Position numbers and translations under genes: made by a program. Of a stretch of 28,867 bases of DNA, positions 1 through 7,316 are shown in pieces (the first letter of the stretch is position 1; the number at the start of each line of letters is the position of its first letter). The DNA is from a virus: positions 1-28,867 of the IMG/VR virus record IMGVR_UViG_3300009180_002180. The stretch is one strand, 5' to 3'. Below the pieces are notes generated by a model. It did not search any database. It was given only the letters and a program-made list of their open reading frames with translations, and was not told the origin of the DNA.

Positions 1-1
1 T

Positions 2-43
2 GTTGTCATGTTATACGATGATATTGACATTACTGGTGTTTAA
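2..43 (+). CDS. C-terminal end of an upstream gene, probably gp19 tail tube (partial)
   Basis: One reading frame enters from the left edge and ends at a TAA (41-43), giving the last 13 residues VVMLYDDIDITGV. The alternating hydrophobic pattern looks like a final beta strand. In T4-like phages the gene directly before the portal gene is normally gp19, the tail tube subunit, whose fold ends in such a strand. The assignment rests on gene order and this short tail only. A second frame is also open to base 47, so the frame choice is itself uncertain. Confidence 0.4.
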   Translation, partial: VVMLYDDIDITGV

Positions 44-67
44 ATAAAAAACTTGATTTAATTGTAC

Positions 68-76
68 CTAAATATT
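68..76 (+). promoter_or_regulatory. Late-promoter-like motif upstream of gp20
   Basis: CTAAATATT lies 13 bases before the portal start. It shares the TAAATA core of the T4 late promoter (TATAAATA), which is read by gp55-containing RNA polymerase. Almost the same word precedes gp22 and gp23 in this window, and that repetition is the main support. The site is predicted, not proven. Confidence 0.6.
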
Positions 77-89
77 GTGAAAGATCAAC

Positions 90-1655
90 ATGGCTATAGA
101 ATTTTTTGGATTTGAATTTGGAAAGAAACGCCCGGAAGAGTCCCCAGATGTAATGATGGGACCGAAGCGATTAGTTGCTACAGAAGACTTTGATGGTACT
201 GTAGCAGTAGAAGCCGGTGGTGTATTCGGTACATACATCGACTATTCTACAACACTTAAAGACGAAAATGCAAATATTGTTCAATACAGAAATATGTCAC
301 TCTACCCAGAGGTAGATGCGGCTGTTGATGAAATTGTAAACGCATCTATTGTCTGGGGTACAGATCGTAAACCTATTAAATTAGATCTTACAACTGTTCC
401 GTTATCAGATCAAGTAAAACGTAAAATACATAATAGCTTTGATCGCATTCTAAAGATGCTTGATTTTAATGCTAAAGCGTATGAAGTTTTTAGACGTTGG
501 TACGTCGATGGTAAATTATTTTATTATATTATTATTGACGAAAAGAATCCAAAAGAAGGTATCAAGGAATTGATTCCTTTGGATCCGTTAAAAACTAAGA
601 AAATTAAAAATATAGAAAAAGAAGCAGCAAGTGTAGCTTCTGGTACGGTTGCTTTAATTAAAAATATTGAGGAGTTTTATCTATATTCTAATACAGATAA
701 AGATTCGTACATCACAACTCCAAATCAAGGAATTAAAATTTCTAAAGATGCCATTTCATATGTTCACTCTGGAATGGTTGATTTAAACACTAAACGTGTA
801 ATTGGATATTTACATAAAGCCATTCGTCCAGTGAATATGCTTCGACAACTTGAAGATGCCTTGATGGTATATCGTGTTGCTCGTGCACCTGAACGTAGAG
901 CATTTTACGTCGATGTTGGTCAGTTACCTAAACAAAAAGCTGAACAATATCTTCGTGATATGATGTCACGATTCAGAAACAAGATTGTATATAACCAGGG
1001 TACAGGAGAAATTAAAGATGATAAAAATTTTCTATCGGTTCTTGAAGATTATTGGATTCCACGTAGAGAAGGCTCCAAAGGAACAGAAATCCAAGTGTTG
1101 CCAGGCGGACAAGCCATGTCGCAAATCGAAGACGTTGACTACTTCAAAAAGAAGTTGTTCGCGGCACTAAATGTTCCGAGTAGTAGACTTGATGCTAGTA
1201 GTGGTTTTAATATGGGAAGGTCTTCTGAGATCTCAAGAGAAGAACTTAAATTCTATAAGTTCATTGAGCGTCTAAGACATCAGTTTAGTCAAATCTTTTT
1301 ACACACATTACGTGTTGAACTATTGCTAACTGGCACATTAACAGAAGAAGATTGGAATGCAGTAAAGTATTATTTCCAATTTGAATTTAATACTGATAAT
1401 TATTTCTGGGATCTGAAAGAAGCTGAAATTCTTTCTGAAAGATTAAAAATGGTTTCTATAGCTGAGAGTTATGTTGGAAAATATATCTCAAGTAACTATA
1501 TCAAGAAACATGTTTTACATCTTACAGATGAACAGATTAAGTTTATGGATATGGAGATCCAAGAAGATAACATGAAACTACAGGCTGAACAAGCTGTTCT
1601 TGCTGCCCAACAACAAGCAGCAGGAGTCCCACCAGAGGAAGCAGCCGCCACATGA
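90..1655 (+). CDS. 20: Portal protein gp20
   Basis: This is the head portal protein, a dodecameric ring at one vertex of the prohead through which DNA is packaged and to which the neck and tail attach. It also nucleates head assembly. The 521 residues match the usual length of T4 gp20 (about 524). The sequence has the family's features: an N-terminal region with YRNMSLYPEVDAAVDEIVN, a central PVNMLRQLEDALMVYRVARAPERR stretch (split here as PVNMLRQLED and ALMVYRVARAPERR), and LNVPSSRLD further on. The C-terminus is rich in Gln and Ala. It is followed without a gap by small core proteins, gp21, gp22 and gp23, the T4 head-gene order. The TGA stop overlaps the next ATG (ATGA), suggesting coupled translation. 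The start context GATCAACATG resembles that of gp22. Confidence 0.96.
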   Translation: MAIEFFGFEFGKKRPEESPDVMMGPKRLVATEDFDGTVAVEAGGVFGTYIDYSTTLKDENANIVQYRNMSLYPEVDAAVDEIVNASIVWGTDRKPIKLDLTTVPLSDQVKRKIHNSFDRILKMLDFNAKAYEVFRRWYVDGKLFYYIIIDEKNPKEGIKELIPLDPLKTKKIKNIEKEAASVASGTVALIKNIEEFYLYSNTDKDSYITTPNQGIKISKDAISYVHSGMVDLNTKRVIGYLHKAIRPVNMLRQLEDALMVYRVARAPERRAFYVDVGQLPKQKAEQYLRDMMSRFRNKIVYNQGTGEIKDDKNFLSVLEDYWIPRREGSKGTEIQVLPGGQAMSQIEDVDYFKKKLFAALNVPSSRLDASSGFNMGRSSEISREELKFYKFIERLRHQFSQIFLHTLRVELLLTGTLTEEDWNAVKYYFQFEFNTDNYFWDLKEAEILSERLKMVSIAESYVGKYISSNYIKKHVLHLTDEQIKFMDMEIQEDNMKLQAEQAVLAAQQQAAGVPPEEAAAT

Positions 1656-2077
1656 TGAGCCCACTAAGAATTCAAAAACTTATTGGTGAACTTTCAGAAG
1701 GAAACGAAGACCTATTTGCCGAAGGTCTCATGCAAGAATTAGAAAACAGAAAACAAGAAATTTGTAAGAATTTATCTATCAAAATTTTTGAATCTATTGT
1801 AAAAGAACCAGTGGATAAGACTGTGGATGTCAACGATGACATTAAGCAATTGATAGAAACTATTACCCACACAGAATCACAAAAAAATATAAAAATGCAA
1901 TTTAAAAATGCATCTATTCTAAATATTTCTGAAAATGATATTAAACCAATTAAAATGCTTTTTGACCAACTCAGCCAAGACAATCAAAAACTTATGGCAA
2001 AAAATTTATTTGAGAATCAGCAGCACTTTAAACAAACTTTGGAATTTGCTAAAAAAGTAAAAGGACTCACAAAATGA
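1652..2077 (+). CDS. Unknown small protein in the gp67/gp68 core position
   Basis: This encodes 141 residues, mostly predicted helix, with many Lys, Glu, Asn and Gln and no membrane segment. I do not recognise a named family by motif. In T4 the genes between portal and prohead protease are 67 and 68, both prohead core components cleaved by gp21, so a core or scaffold role is the natural guess from position. An LxE tripeptide (LSE, residues 14-16) matches the preferred T4 prohead protease cut site, but such tripeptides are common by chance. The start overlaps the portal stop as ATGA and the stop overlaps the next start as ATGA, so the gene is translated in step with its neighbours. Confidence 0.6.
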   Translation: MMSPLRIQKLIGELSEGNEDLFAEGLMQELENRKQEICKNLSIKIFESIVKEPVDKTVDVNDDIKQLIETITHTESQKNIKMQFKNASILNISENDIKPIKMLFDQLSQDNQKLMAKNLFENQQHFKQTLEFAKKVKGLTK

Positions 2078-2364
2078 CCGACAAACTAGCCCTGATCGAA
2101 TCAATCGTTAACGAAAACGCAGTAGATTTTCGTCAAATAGTTAATCAAGTTTTACTTGAAAAATTATCTGTTCGTCTTGAAGAAGAGTATCAAGATGTTT
2201 CTAAGACCATGTTCACCCTTTCTGAAGCAGATGAAACTGAAGAAGAACTAGAGGGCGAAGAAGAAGCCGATGAAACTGATGAAGAAGAGGAAACCGAAGA
2301 AGGCGAAGAAATGCCACAAGATTTCCAAAATGACCGCCAAGCTCGTAGTTACGGAGCGTACTAA
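2074..2364 (+). CDS. Acidic prohead core protein, gp67-like
   Basis: The product has 96 residues: a helical N-terminal half (about residues 1-45) followed by a run dominated by Glu and Asp (about 51-82) and a short neutral tail. T4 gp67, a prohead core protein cleaved during maturation, has the same layout, similar size and the same place before gene 21. An LSE tripeptide at residues 49-51, just before the acidic stretch, fits the LxE cut preference of the prohead protease. The acidic segment is encoded by GAA-rich near-repeats (about 2223-2320), a likely site of length change. Function is inferred from composition and position, since acidic tails align poorly. Confidence 0.6.
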   Translation: MTDKLALIESIVNENAVDFRQIVNQVLLEKLSVRLEEEYQDVSKTMFTLSEADETEEELEGEEEADETDEEEETEEGEEMPQDFQNDRQARSYGAY

Positions 2365-2366
2365 AC

Positions 2367-3011
2367 ATGAAACTTATCACCGAACTAGTAGAAGATGTAA
2401 AATACATTGAGGAAAGCAATAAAGACGGTGGTAAGGATTATTACATTGAAGGAGTATTTCTTCAAAGTGAAGTACAGAACCGCAATGGTCGAGTATATCC
2501 TACCCCAACTTTAATCAAAGAGTGCCGTCGATATATTCGTGAATATGTCGATAAGGGTCGTGCATTGGGTGAGTTAAACCATCCAACTGGTCCAACGGTA
2601 AATCTTGATCGTGTATCACACATGGTCAAATCACTCAATGAATCTGGTAGAGATATCATTGGTCGTGCAAAGGTTCTTAAAACCCCAATGGGTGATATTG
2701 TTAAAAACCTTATTGCCGAAGGAGCTAAACTTGGTGTATCTAGTCGTGGTATGGGTTCACTCAAATCACGTGGTGGATATCAAGAAGTTCAAGAAGATTT
2801 CATGTTAGCAGCCATTGATATCGTTGCTGATCCTTCTGCCCCAAATGCTTTCGTAAACGGAATCATGGAAGGCAAAGAATGGGTCTGGGAAAACGGTATT
2901 CTTCAACCACAAGTTATTGAGTCCTATCATCAGATAATCAAGAAAAGTTCAAGCCGAAATCTTGAAAAGAACATGATTCACGTGTTCAAGAAATTCTTAA
3001 AAAGCATATGA
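2367..3011 (+). CDS. 21: Prohead core protease gp21
   Basis: This is the maturation protease that sits in the prohead core and trims the scaffold, core proteins and the N-terminus of gp23 before DNA packaging. It belongs to the herpesvirus-assemblin-like serine protease group. Its 214 residues match T4 gp21 (about 212). Visible hallmarks are GELNHPTGP around His72, followed by RVSHMV, then LGVSSRGMGSL with the probable nucleophile Ser125 or Ser126, and DIVADPSAPNA near residues 151-161. GGAG lies about ten bases before the ATG. The gene lies between the core-type proteins and the gp22 scaffold, as expected. The stop overlaps the next start (ATGA). Confidence 0.95.
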   Translation: MKLITELVEDVKYIEESNKDGGKDYYIEGVFLQSEVQNRNGRVYPTPTLIKECRRYIREYVDKGRALGELNHPTGPTVNLDRVSHMVKSLNESGRDIIGRAKVLKTPMGDIVKNLIAEGAKLGVSSRGMGSLKSRGGYQEVQEDFMLAAIDIVADPSAPNAFVNGIMEGKEWVWENGILQPQVIESYHQIIKKSSSRNLEKNMIHVFKKFLKSI

Positions 3012-3544
3012 GATATTCCTCCTTAAAACTTTTATATTATATTTCCGAAGCAACTGGCCTTGGTGGTTCGTCTAAGTCTGGCGGGGCAACGCCATCAACG
3101 GAAGAATTACTGAAAACAAAACTTGGTGTAAACAAATTATTAGACACAAAATCCGGTAAACCAAAGACTGCACCAAGTGGAAAAAAGAAAATTTATCCAG
3201 GTGTAGATCCACGTGTAATGGGACAGCCTAATAAAGTAGGGCACGTTGCCGCAGAAGCTGGGCAATTTGCTGTAGATACAACATTAAATATGGGTAAAGG
3301 AATACAAGGTGCAGGTTCAGCAAGAGTTGTAGGAAATGCTCTTGAACATACTGCAGACGCTGCCCTGAGTATAAAAGATACATTGTTAGCCAATAGAAGA
3401 GCTCAACAAGAGGGTGTTAGAAGTATGTCAAACGTTAGTAATTTTTATAAAAATCTTGGTCCAAATGCATATATTCCTCTAGCACCAAAAACTTCACTAG
3501 CAGATACTATTGCTGGTTTTCTTAAACCCAAATCAACACCATAA
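3008..3544 (+). CDS. Unknown basic protein between gp21 and gp22
   Basis: The gene encodes 178 residues rich in Gly, Ala, Lys and Ser. The N-terminal third is Gly/Ser/Thr/Pro-rich and probably flexible. The middle (about residues 75-145) looks helical with Ala-rich segments. The C-terminus is Pro/Lys-rich. There is no signal peptide or convincing membrane helix. I do not recognise the family. T4 itself has no gene between 21 and 22, so this is an extra member of the head block. It overlaps gp21 by four bases (ATGA) and is followed by a small hairpin and the gp22 late promoter. A structural or assembly role is possible from position, but nothing in the sequence proves it. Confidence 0.65.
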   Translation: MRYSSLKLLYYISEATGLGGSSKSGGATPSTEELLKTKLGVNKLLDTKSGKPKTAPSGKKKIYPGVDPRVMGQPNKVGHVAAEAGQFAVDTTLNMGKGIQGAGSARVVGNALEHTADAALSIKDTLLANRRAQQEGVRSMSNVSNFYKNLGPNAYIPLAPKTSLADTIAGFLKPKSTP

Positions 3545-3554
3545 TAATTCACAA

Positions 3555-3570
3555 AGTATTGAAAAATACT
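3555..3570 (+). other. Small perfect hairpin before gp22
   Basis: AGTATT, a GAAA loop and AATACT form a 6-bp perfect stem with a GNRA-type tetraloop in the gap before gp22. No T-run follows, so it is unlikely to be an intrinsic terminator. It may mark an mRNA end or processing site. It could also be chance in AT-rich DNA. Confidence 0.3.
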
Positions 3571-3586
3571 GAACTCACATAATTAA

Positions 3587-3595
3587 CTAAATAAT
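3587..3595 (+). promoter_or_regulatory. Late-promoter-like motif upstream of gp22
   Basis: CTAAATAAT occurs 18 bases before the gp22 ATG and is identical to the nine bases before gp23. It keeps the TAAATA core of T4 late promoters. AAAGGA, a usable ribosome site, follows just before the start. Confidence 0.65.
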
Positions 3596-3613
3596 AAGGT
3601 ATAAAGGATCAAC

Positions 3614-4588
3614 ATGAGCAAACAATCAAATAACGACTATTTAATGAGCATTATCAAGGAAAACGTAGGCGCACAACAAGACTTTACCTACGATGCAACT
3701 GGTAGAGGTGGTTATGCTTCCAATGGTGCTACTAGCTTTATCGCACAACCTGTTGCCCCAGCGGGTATTCATCAGGCGCACACAGCTTCCAGAAGTCCAC
3801 AGGCAGCTGTAAATAATGATCAATACGCAACAGAAGAAGAAGACGAAGAAGAGATGCAAGAGGCAATTGATTTTGAGAATAGCCTCCGTTCACTTTTGGC
3901 CGAAGTAAATGTATCTGAAAACTTCTTCATCCAAGCCAAGACAATTTTTGAGTCAGCAGTTGACCAAAAATTAAAGGCTATTGCTAACGAGATTGCACCA
4001 GCTCTTCAAGAAAACTTTGAATCTAAGCTTGGTGAAATCACCGTTAACCTTACCGAAAAAATTGATGACTATCTAGATTACGTAGTCGAAGAGTGGATGC
4101 AAGATAACCAATTAGCCGTTGAAGGTGGTATCAAATCTACCTTGGCTGAAAACTTTATCTTGGGTCTTAAGAAACTCTTTGAAATGCATTACGTTGATGT
4201 TCCTGCCGAGAAGTACAATGTCATTGATGGTCTCTATGAACAGACCTCAAACCTTCAAGGCGACCTCAACCATGTTCTGAATGAGAACATTGCTCTCAAG
4301 AAACAACTTCTTATCTCTGAATGCGCTGGTATCTTTGTAAATGAAACTAAGGATCTTGCTGACACTCAGATTGAAAAGCTTGCTTCACTCATTGAAAATA
4401 TTGAGTTTAGCACCCTAGAAGAATATAAAACTAAACTCTCTACTCTCAAGGAACACTACCTTGGCAGCAGAGTTGCCATTCCAGAACAGTATGTTCCGGA
4501 AATGACATTTAGCAAGGCTGCAAGTGTACCAACCACTCTAATCGAGAATTACACCCACACCTTAGACCGTTTGAATAAGAAACTTTAA
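3614..4588 (+). CDS. 22: Prohead scaffolding core protein gp22
   Basis: This is the major internal scaffold around which the gp23 shell assembles; it is degraded by gp21 during maturation. It has 324 residues, somewhat longer than T4 gp22 (about 269). The first 75 residues are polar and low in complexity, followed by a very acidic patch (about 76-86) and then a long, mostly helical, probably coiled-coil region to the end. The acidic, helix-rich composition and the position directly before gp23 and after gp21 identify it. Scaffold proteins diverge quickly, so gene order carries much of the weight. It has its own late-promoter-like motif and an AAAGGA ribosome site. Confidence 0.88.
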   Translation: MSKQSNNDYLMSIIKENVGAQQDFTYDATGRGGYASNGATSFIAQPVAPAGIHQAHTASRSPQAAVNNDQYATEEEDEEEMQEAIDFENSLRSLLAEVNVSENFFIQAKTIFESAVDQKLKAIANEIAPALQENFESKLGEITVNLTEKIDDYLDYVVEEWMQDNQLAVEGGIKSTLAENFILGLKKLFEMHYVDVPAEKYNVIDGLYEQTSNLQGDLNHVLNENIALKKQLLISECAGIFVNETKDLADTQIEKLASLIENIEFSTLEEYKTKLSTLKEHYLGSRVAIPEQYVPEMTFSKAASVPTTLIENYTHTLDRLNKKL

Positions 4589-4593
4589 ATTTA

Positions 4594-4602
4594 CTAAATA
4601 AT
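4594..4602 (+). promoter_or_regulatory. Late-promoter-like motif upstream of gp23
   Basis: CTAAATAAT begins five bases after the gp22 stop and lies 26 bases before the gp23 ATG. It is followed by a strong Shine-Dalgarno AGGAGA. Both fit high late expression of the capsid protein. The motif matches the one before gp22 exactly. Confidence 0.7.
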
Positions 4603-4628
4603 TTTAATCCACAGGAGATACTAATAAA

Positions 4629-6086
4629 ATGAGTTACCGAGATGAAACCCCGTATGATATTTTAACTGAAAAATGGAATCCCGTGCTTAAGCACGAGGCA
4701 CTTCCTTCAATTGGCAATGAATGGAAAACTAAAGTTACCGCAGTTCTACTTGAGAATCAAGAGCAGAATATGCGCGACCAATACCTCTCTGAAGGTATGG
4801 CAACAGGATCTGATATTGGTGGTGTAGTTTCTGGTACCGCCCAAGGTGGTATCCGTGGTTACGATCCAATTCTTATCAGTCTTGTTCGTCGTGCTATGCC
4901 GAATTTGATGGCATATGACATTTGTGGCGTTCAACCGATGACTGCACCAACTGGACTCATCTTTGCGATGCGTGCCAAGTATGGTGACAGTTCTCTTCCA
5001 GGTGTTGGTAATGAAGCTCAATTCCAGGAACCAGATCCTCGTTTCTCTGGTGTATCTGGTCCGTCTGGTGGCTTCACTGCAGCCGGTGGTACATCATCAG
5101 TTAATACTGGTGTAAACCCATACGGAACAACTGGTGCTTCGTATTTTGCAGCAAACAATACAGGTAACTTTATCAACGCCAAAGCACAAGTCAACTTTGA
5201 CTCAATGAGAGCAATGTTAACTTCATCTGGCGAAAATTTAGATTATGCTGCATCAACTTCTGCAACAAACGTCATGAATAAGATGTCCTTTACGATTGAC
5301 CGTGTTGCTGTAGCAGCAGGTAGCCGTGCACTGAGTGCAGGGTACACAGTCGAATTGGCACAAGATCTTAAGGCTGTTCACGGTCTTGACGCTGAAGCCG
5401 AACTCGCAAATCTTCTCAGCACTGAAATTCTTGCTGAAATTAATCGCGAAATCGTTCGTTCCATCTACTGGGTTGCTAAGACTGGTACACAGCAAACTGA
5501 TATTACTGGTGCTGGTACCTACAATCTGGATCTAGATTCAGATGGTCGTTGGTCTGCTGAACGTTTCCGTGGTCTGGTCTTCCAGATCGAACGTGAATGC
5601 AATGCCATCGCTAAGGAAACCCGTCGTGGTAAGGGTAACTTCGTCATCGTATCTTCCGATGTCGCCAGTGCACTCGCCATGTCAGGCTTCTTGAATCTCT
5701 CACCAGCCATTAATACCCAACTCGCAGTTGATGATACCGGTAGCACTTTTGCTGGTCTACTCAACGGCAAGCTGAAAGTTTACATTGATCCGTATTCACA
5801 GCTTGGTGTAAACTTCTTCTGCGTTGGTTATAAGGGCGAGTCTCCGTATGATGCAGGTGTATTCTACTGCCCATACGTTCCACTCCAAATGATGAGAGCT
5901 ATTGATCCGGGTACCTTCCAACCTCGTATTGCGTTTAAGACACGTTACGGTATGGTTGCAAACCCATACGTTCTCAAGAACGATGGTACACCATATGGTT
6001 CAGATTTCACCAATCAGTCTGGTGCTAATCAGTACTACCGCCTCACCCGCGTCAATGGTCTGCATGGTAACACTTACGGTAACTAA
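4629..6086 (+). CDS. 23: Major capsid protein gp23
   Basis: This protein forms the hexamers of the T4-type head shell (HK97-like fold). Its 485 residues compare with about 521 in T4. The start resembles T4 gp23 (ILTEKWNPVLKHEALPSI, ENQE), and the core motif VRRAMPNLMAYDICGVQPM is nearly the family signature, followed by PTGLIFAMRAKYG. YLSE at residues 52-55 aligns with the T4 site where gp21 removes the N-terminal peptide, so the mature protein probably begins at Gly56. Codon use and base composition are visibly more GC-rich than in the sugar cassette, as expected for a very highly expressed gene. It ends the rightward structural operon and is followed by a strong terminator. Confidence 0.98.
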   Translation: MSYRDETPYDILTEKWNPVLKHEALPSIGNEWKTKVTAVLLENQEQNMRDQYLSEGMATGSDIGGVVSGTAQGGIRGYDPILISLVRRAMPNLMAYDICGVQPMTAPTGLIFAMRAKYGDSSLPGVGNEAQFQEPDPRFSGVSGPSGGFTAAGGTSSVNTGVNPYGTTGASYFAANNTGNFINAKAQVNFDSMRAMLTSSGENLDYAASTSATNVMNKMSFTIDRVAVAAGSRALSAGYTVELAQDLKAVHGLDAEAELANLLSTEILAEINREIVRSIYWVAKTGTQQTDITGAGTYNLDLDSDGRWSAERFRGLVFQIERECNAIAKETRRGKGNFVIVSSDVASALAMSGFLNLSPAINTQLAVDDTGSTFAGLLNGKLKVYIDPYSQLGVNFFCVGYKGESPYDAGVFYCPYVPLQMMRAIDPGTFQPRIAFKTRYGMVANPYVLKNDGTPYGSDFTNQSGANQYYRLTRVNGLHGNTYGN

Positions 6087-6110
6087 TACGTAAGATAGAG
6101 TTTAAAAACA

Positions 6111-6141
6111 AAAACCCTCGGGCTAAACACCCGAGGGTTTT
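6111..6141. terminator. Bidirectional intrinsic terminator between gp23 and gp3
   Basis: A perfect stem (CCCTCGGG at 6115-6122 with CCCGAGGG at 6130-6137) around a 7-base loop is extended by A4/T4 on each side. A T-run follows the stem on both strands. It lies between two convergent operons, gp23 on the plus strand and gp3 on the minus strand, and should stop transcription from both. Confidence 0.92.
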
Positions 6142-6166
6142 TCATTGGTTTGTATGTTTTTAAAAA

Positions 6167-6646
6167 TTAATCAAAATCGTAATATGAATAGCTAAACGTA
6201 ACTCTTGCTTTCATTGGTGTACTGTCACCAAGATCAGATCTAAAAGTAAGAGCACTCAGAGCAGTAGGAATTACATAATGAAACACTGCAGTTTTGTTGA
6301 TCGGGTAATAATTAGATCCAAGAACTTGTAGATATGCAGTTGTTGCCCATGTCCTATACATTTCATTATCTGTATCGTTAGAAATATTACCGATAGATGA
6401 CATCCAATCATATATGCTTTTCCAGTTTTCGATATTTTCATCTACAATAAATTCTAGAATAAGTGATTCAAATGTAAATGTATTTGTAGCAACTGGAATT
6501 TGAACACCAAGAGTAGTTGGTTGTGGACTCACACTTAATTGAATACCGGGTAAAGAAACGGTTTGCCCAAACAACTCAAGTTTACTATCTCCTCTGTCTA
6601 TAATAAATTTGTAACAATTTGATAATAACGGATTGATGTTTGTCAT
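6167..6646 (-). CDS. 3: Tail completion and sheath stabilizer protein gp3
   Basis: gp3 terminates the T4 tail by capping the finished tube and sheath so that the tail can join the head. The product has 159 residues (T4 gp3 about 176). It follows the family pattern: an early LPGIQLSV segment (compare VPIPGIKIAV in T4), then FESLILEFIVDENIENWKSI (compare LVVRFIVDEELKSW), a YDWM, and a final strand pair ending in ARVTFSYSYYDFD (compare ATLTYTYFQVE). This is the tail-tube-like fold shared with gp19, so gp19-like is the alternative, but the matches favour gp3. The start overlaps the stop of the preceding minus-strand gene (ATGA). It is last in the minus-strand operon. Confidence 0.85.
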   Translation of the reverse strand: MTNINPLLSNCYKFIIDRGDSKLELFGQTVSLPGIQLSVSPQPTTLGVQIPVATNTFTFESLILEFIVDENIENWKSIYDWMSSIGNISNDTDNEMYRTWATTAYLQVLGSNYYPINKTAVFHYVIPTALSALTFRSDLGDSTPMKARVTFSYSYYDFD

Positions 6647-7281
6647 GTTAGATAGTCTTCTGGATTATCAGACCAACTTTGTGGATCTGATGCTTCGTTG
6701 TCGGGAATATAAGGTAGCTTTAACTCTTCCTTTTTGTATTTTCTTTTCTTTCTATTTTCATTAATTGCCTTTTCCCATTCAGCATTTAATGAATCAAACA
6801 ATTCTTCAGATGGTTCTTCTCTATCTTCTTCTTCGTCAATTTCTGAATCTTGAAGATGTTCTTCATAAATTTCTTGTACAAAATCAATAAATTGTGGATC
6901 AGAAAATAATGCCCATGCAACATCCATATTATCATGATCTGGTTCTATTTCTGCTAATATAACATCATCTTTTAAACCATTCATAAATTCCAAATATGAA
7001 TTGTACATATTGAGAATATCATCAGATGGTTCTGCCAGATATATAACATGTTTCATTAAAATAGTAATAGAAGTTTCTTTAATGTTAGCCAAGTAAGAAG
7101 TAACACGCAAGCATTCAATTACCTCACCATCTGGAGTTGATGTTGTATAAAAGACAATCTTAGCCGGGTTTGAGAGAACGACTTCGTCTGGTGATTCATC
7201 CACCATCGATATTAACTCTTCACCACTAGAGAGTTTAATAACTTTTATAGACGATGAAGCTTTGGGATCTTGTTCTTCCAT
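6643..7281 (-). CDS. Conserved acidic protein of unknown function between uvsW and gp3
   Basis: The product has 212 residues. The N-terminal part (about 10-90) looks beta-rich and begins IKVIKLSSGEELISMV, a K-L-x-x-G-E-E pattern I associate with small Sm-like barrel domains in marine T4-like phages; this link is from memory and is tentative. A helical stretch follows, then a strongly acidic segment (about 146-165) and a Lys/Arg-rich segment (about 180-195). A very good GAGGAGG ribosome site and a late-promoter-like motif stand before the ATG. The stop overlaps the gp3 start, so the two are probably made together late in infection. No catalytic motif is visible. Confidence 0.7.
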   Translation of the reverse strand: MEEQDPKASSSIKVIKLSSGEELISMVDESPDEVVLSNPAKIVFYTTSTPDGEVIECLRVTSYLANIKETSITILMKHVIYLAEPSDDILNMYNSYLEFMNGLKDDVILAEIEPDHDNMDVAWALFSDPQFIDFVQEIYEEHLQDSEIDEEEDREEPSEELFDSLNAEWEKAINENRKKRKYKKEELKLPYIPDNEASDPQSWSDNPEDYLT

Positions 7282-7297
7282 GCTTCCTCCTCAATAC

Positions 7298-7305
7298 TAT
7301 TTATC
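7298..7305 (-). promoter_or_regulatory. Late-promoter-like motif upstream of the minus-strand unknown gene and gp3
   Basis: On the minus strand GATAAATA matches seven of eight bases of the T4 late promoter TATAAATA. It lies 16 bases before the ATG at 7281, with GAGGAGG between. It could drive late expression of the unknown protein and of the tail protein gp3. Confidence 0.65.
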
Positions 7306-7316
7306 CAAAAGAAGTT

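Noticed and set aside
1919-1927. CTAAATATT inside the small gene after gp20
   Set aside because: It is identical to the gp20 motif but lies in mid-gene with no start codon at a suitable distance, so it is probably a coding coincidence. It shows the motif alone is not sufficient.
3555-3570. Hairpin before gp22 as a terminator
   Set aside because: The stem is short and AT-rich and no T-run follows, so it is kept only as an unassigned hairpin.
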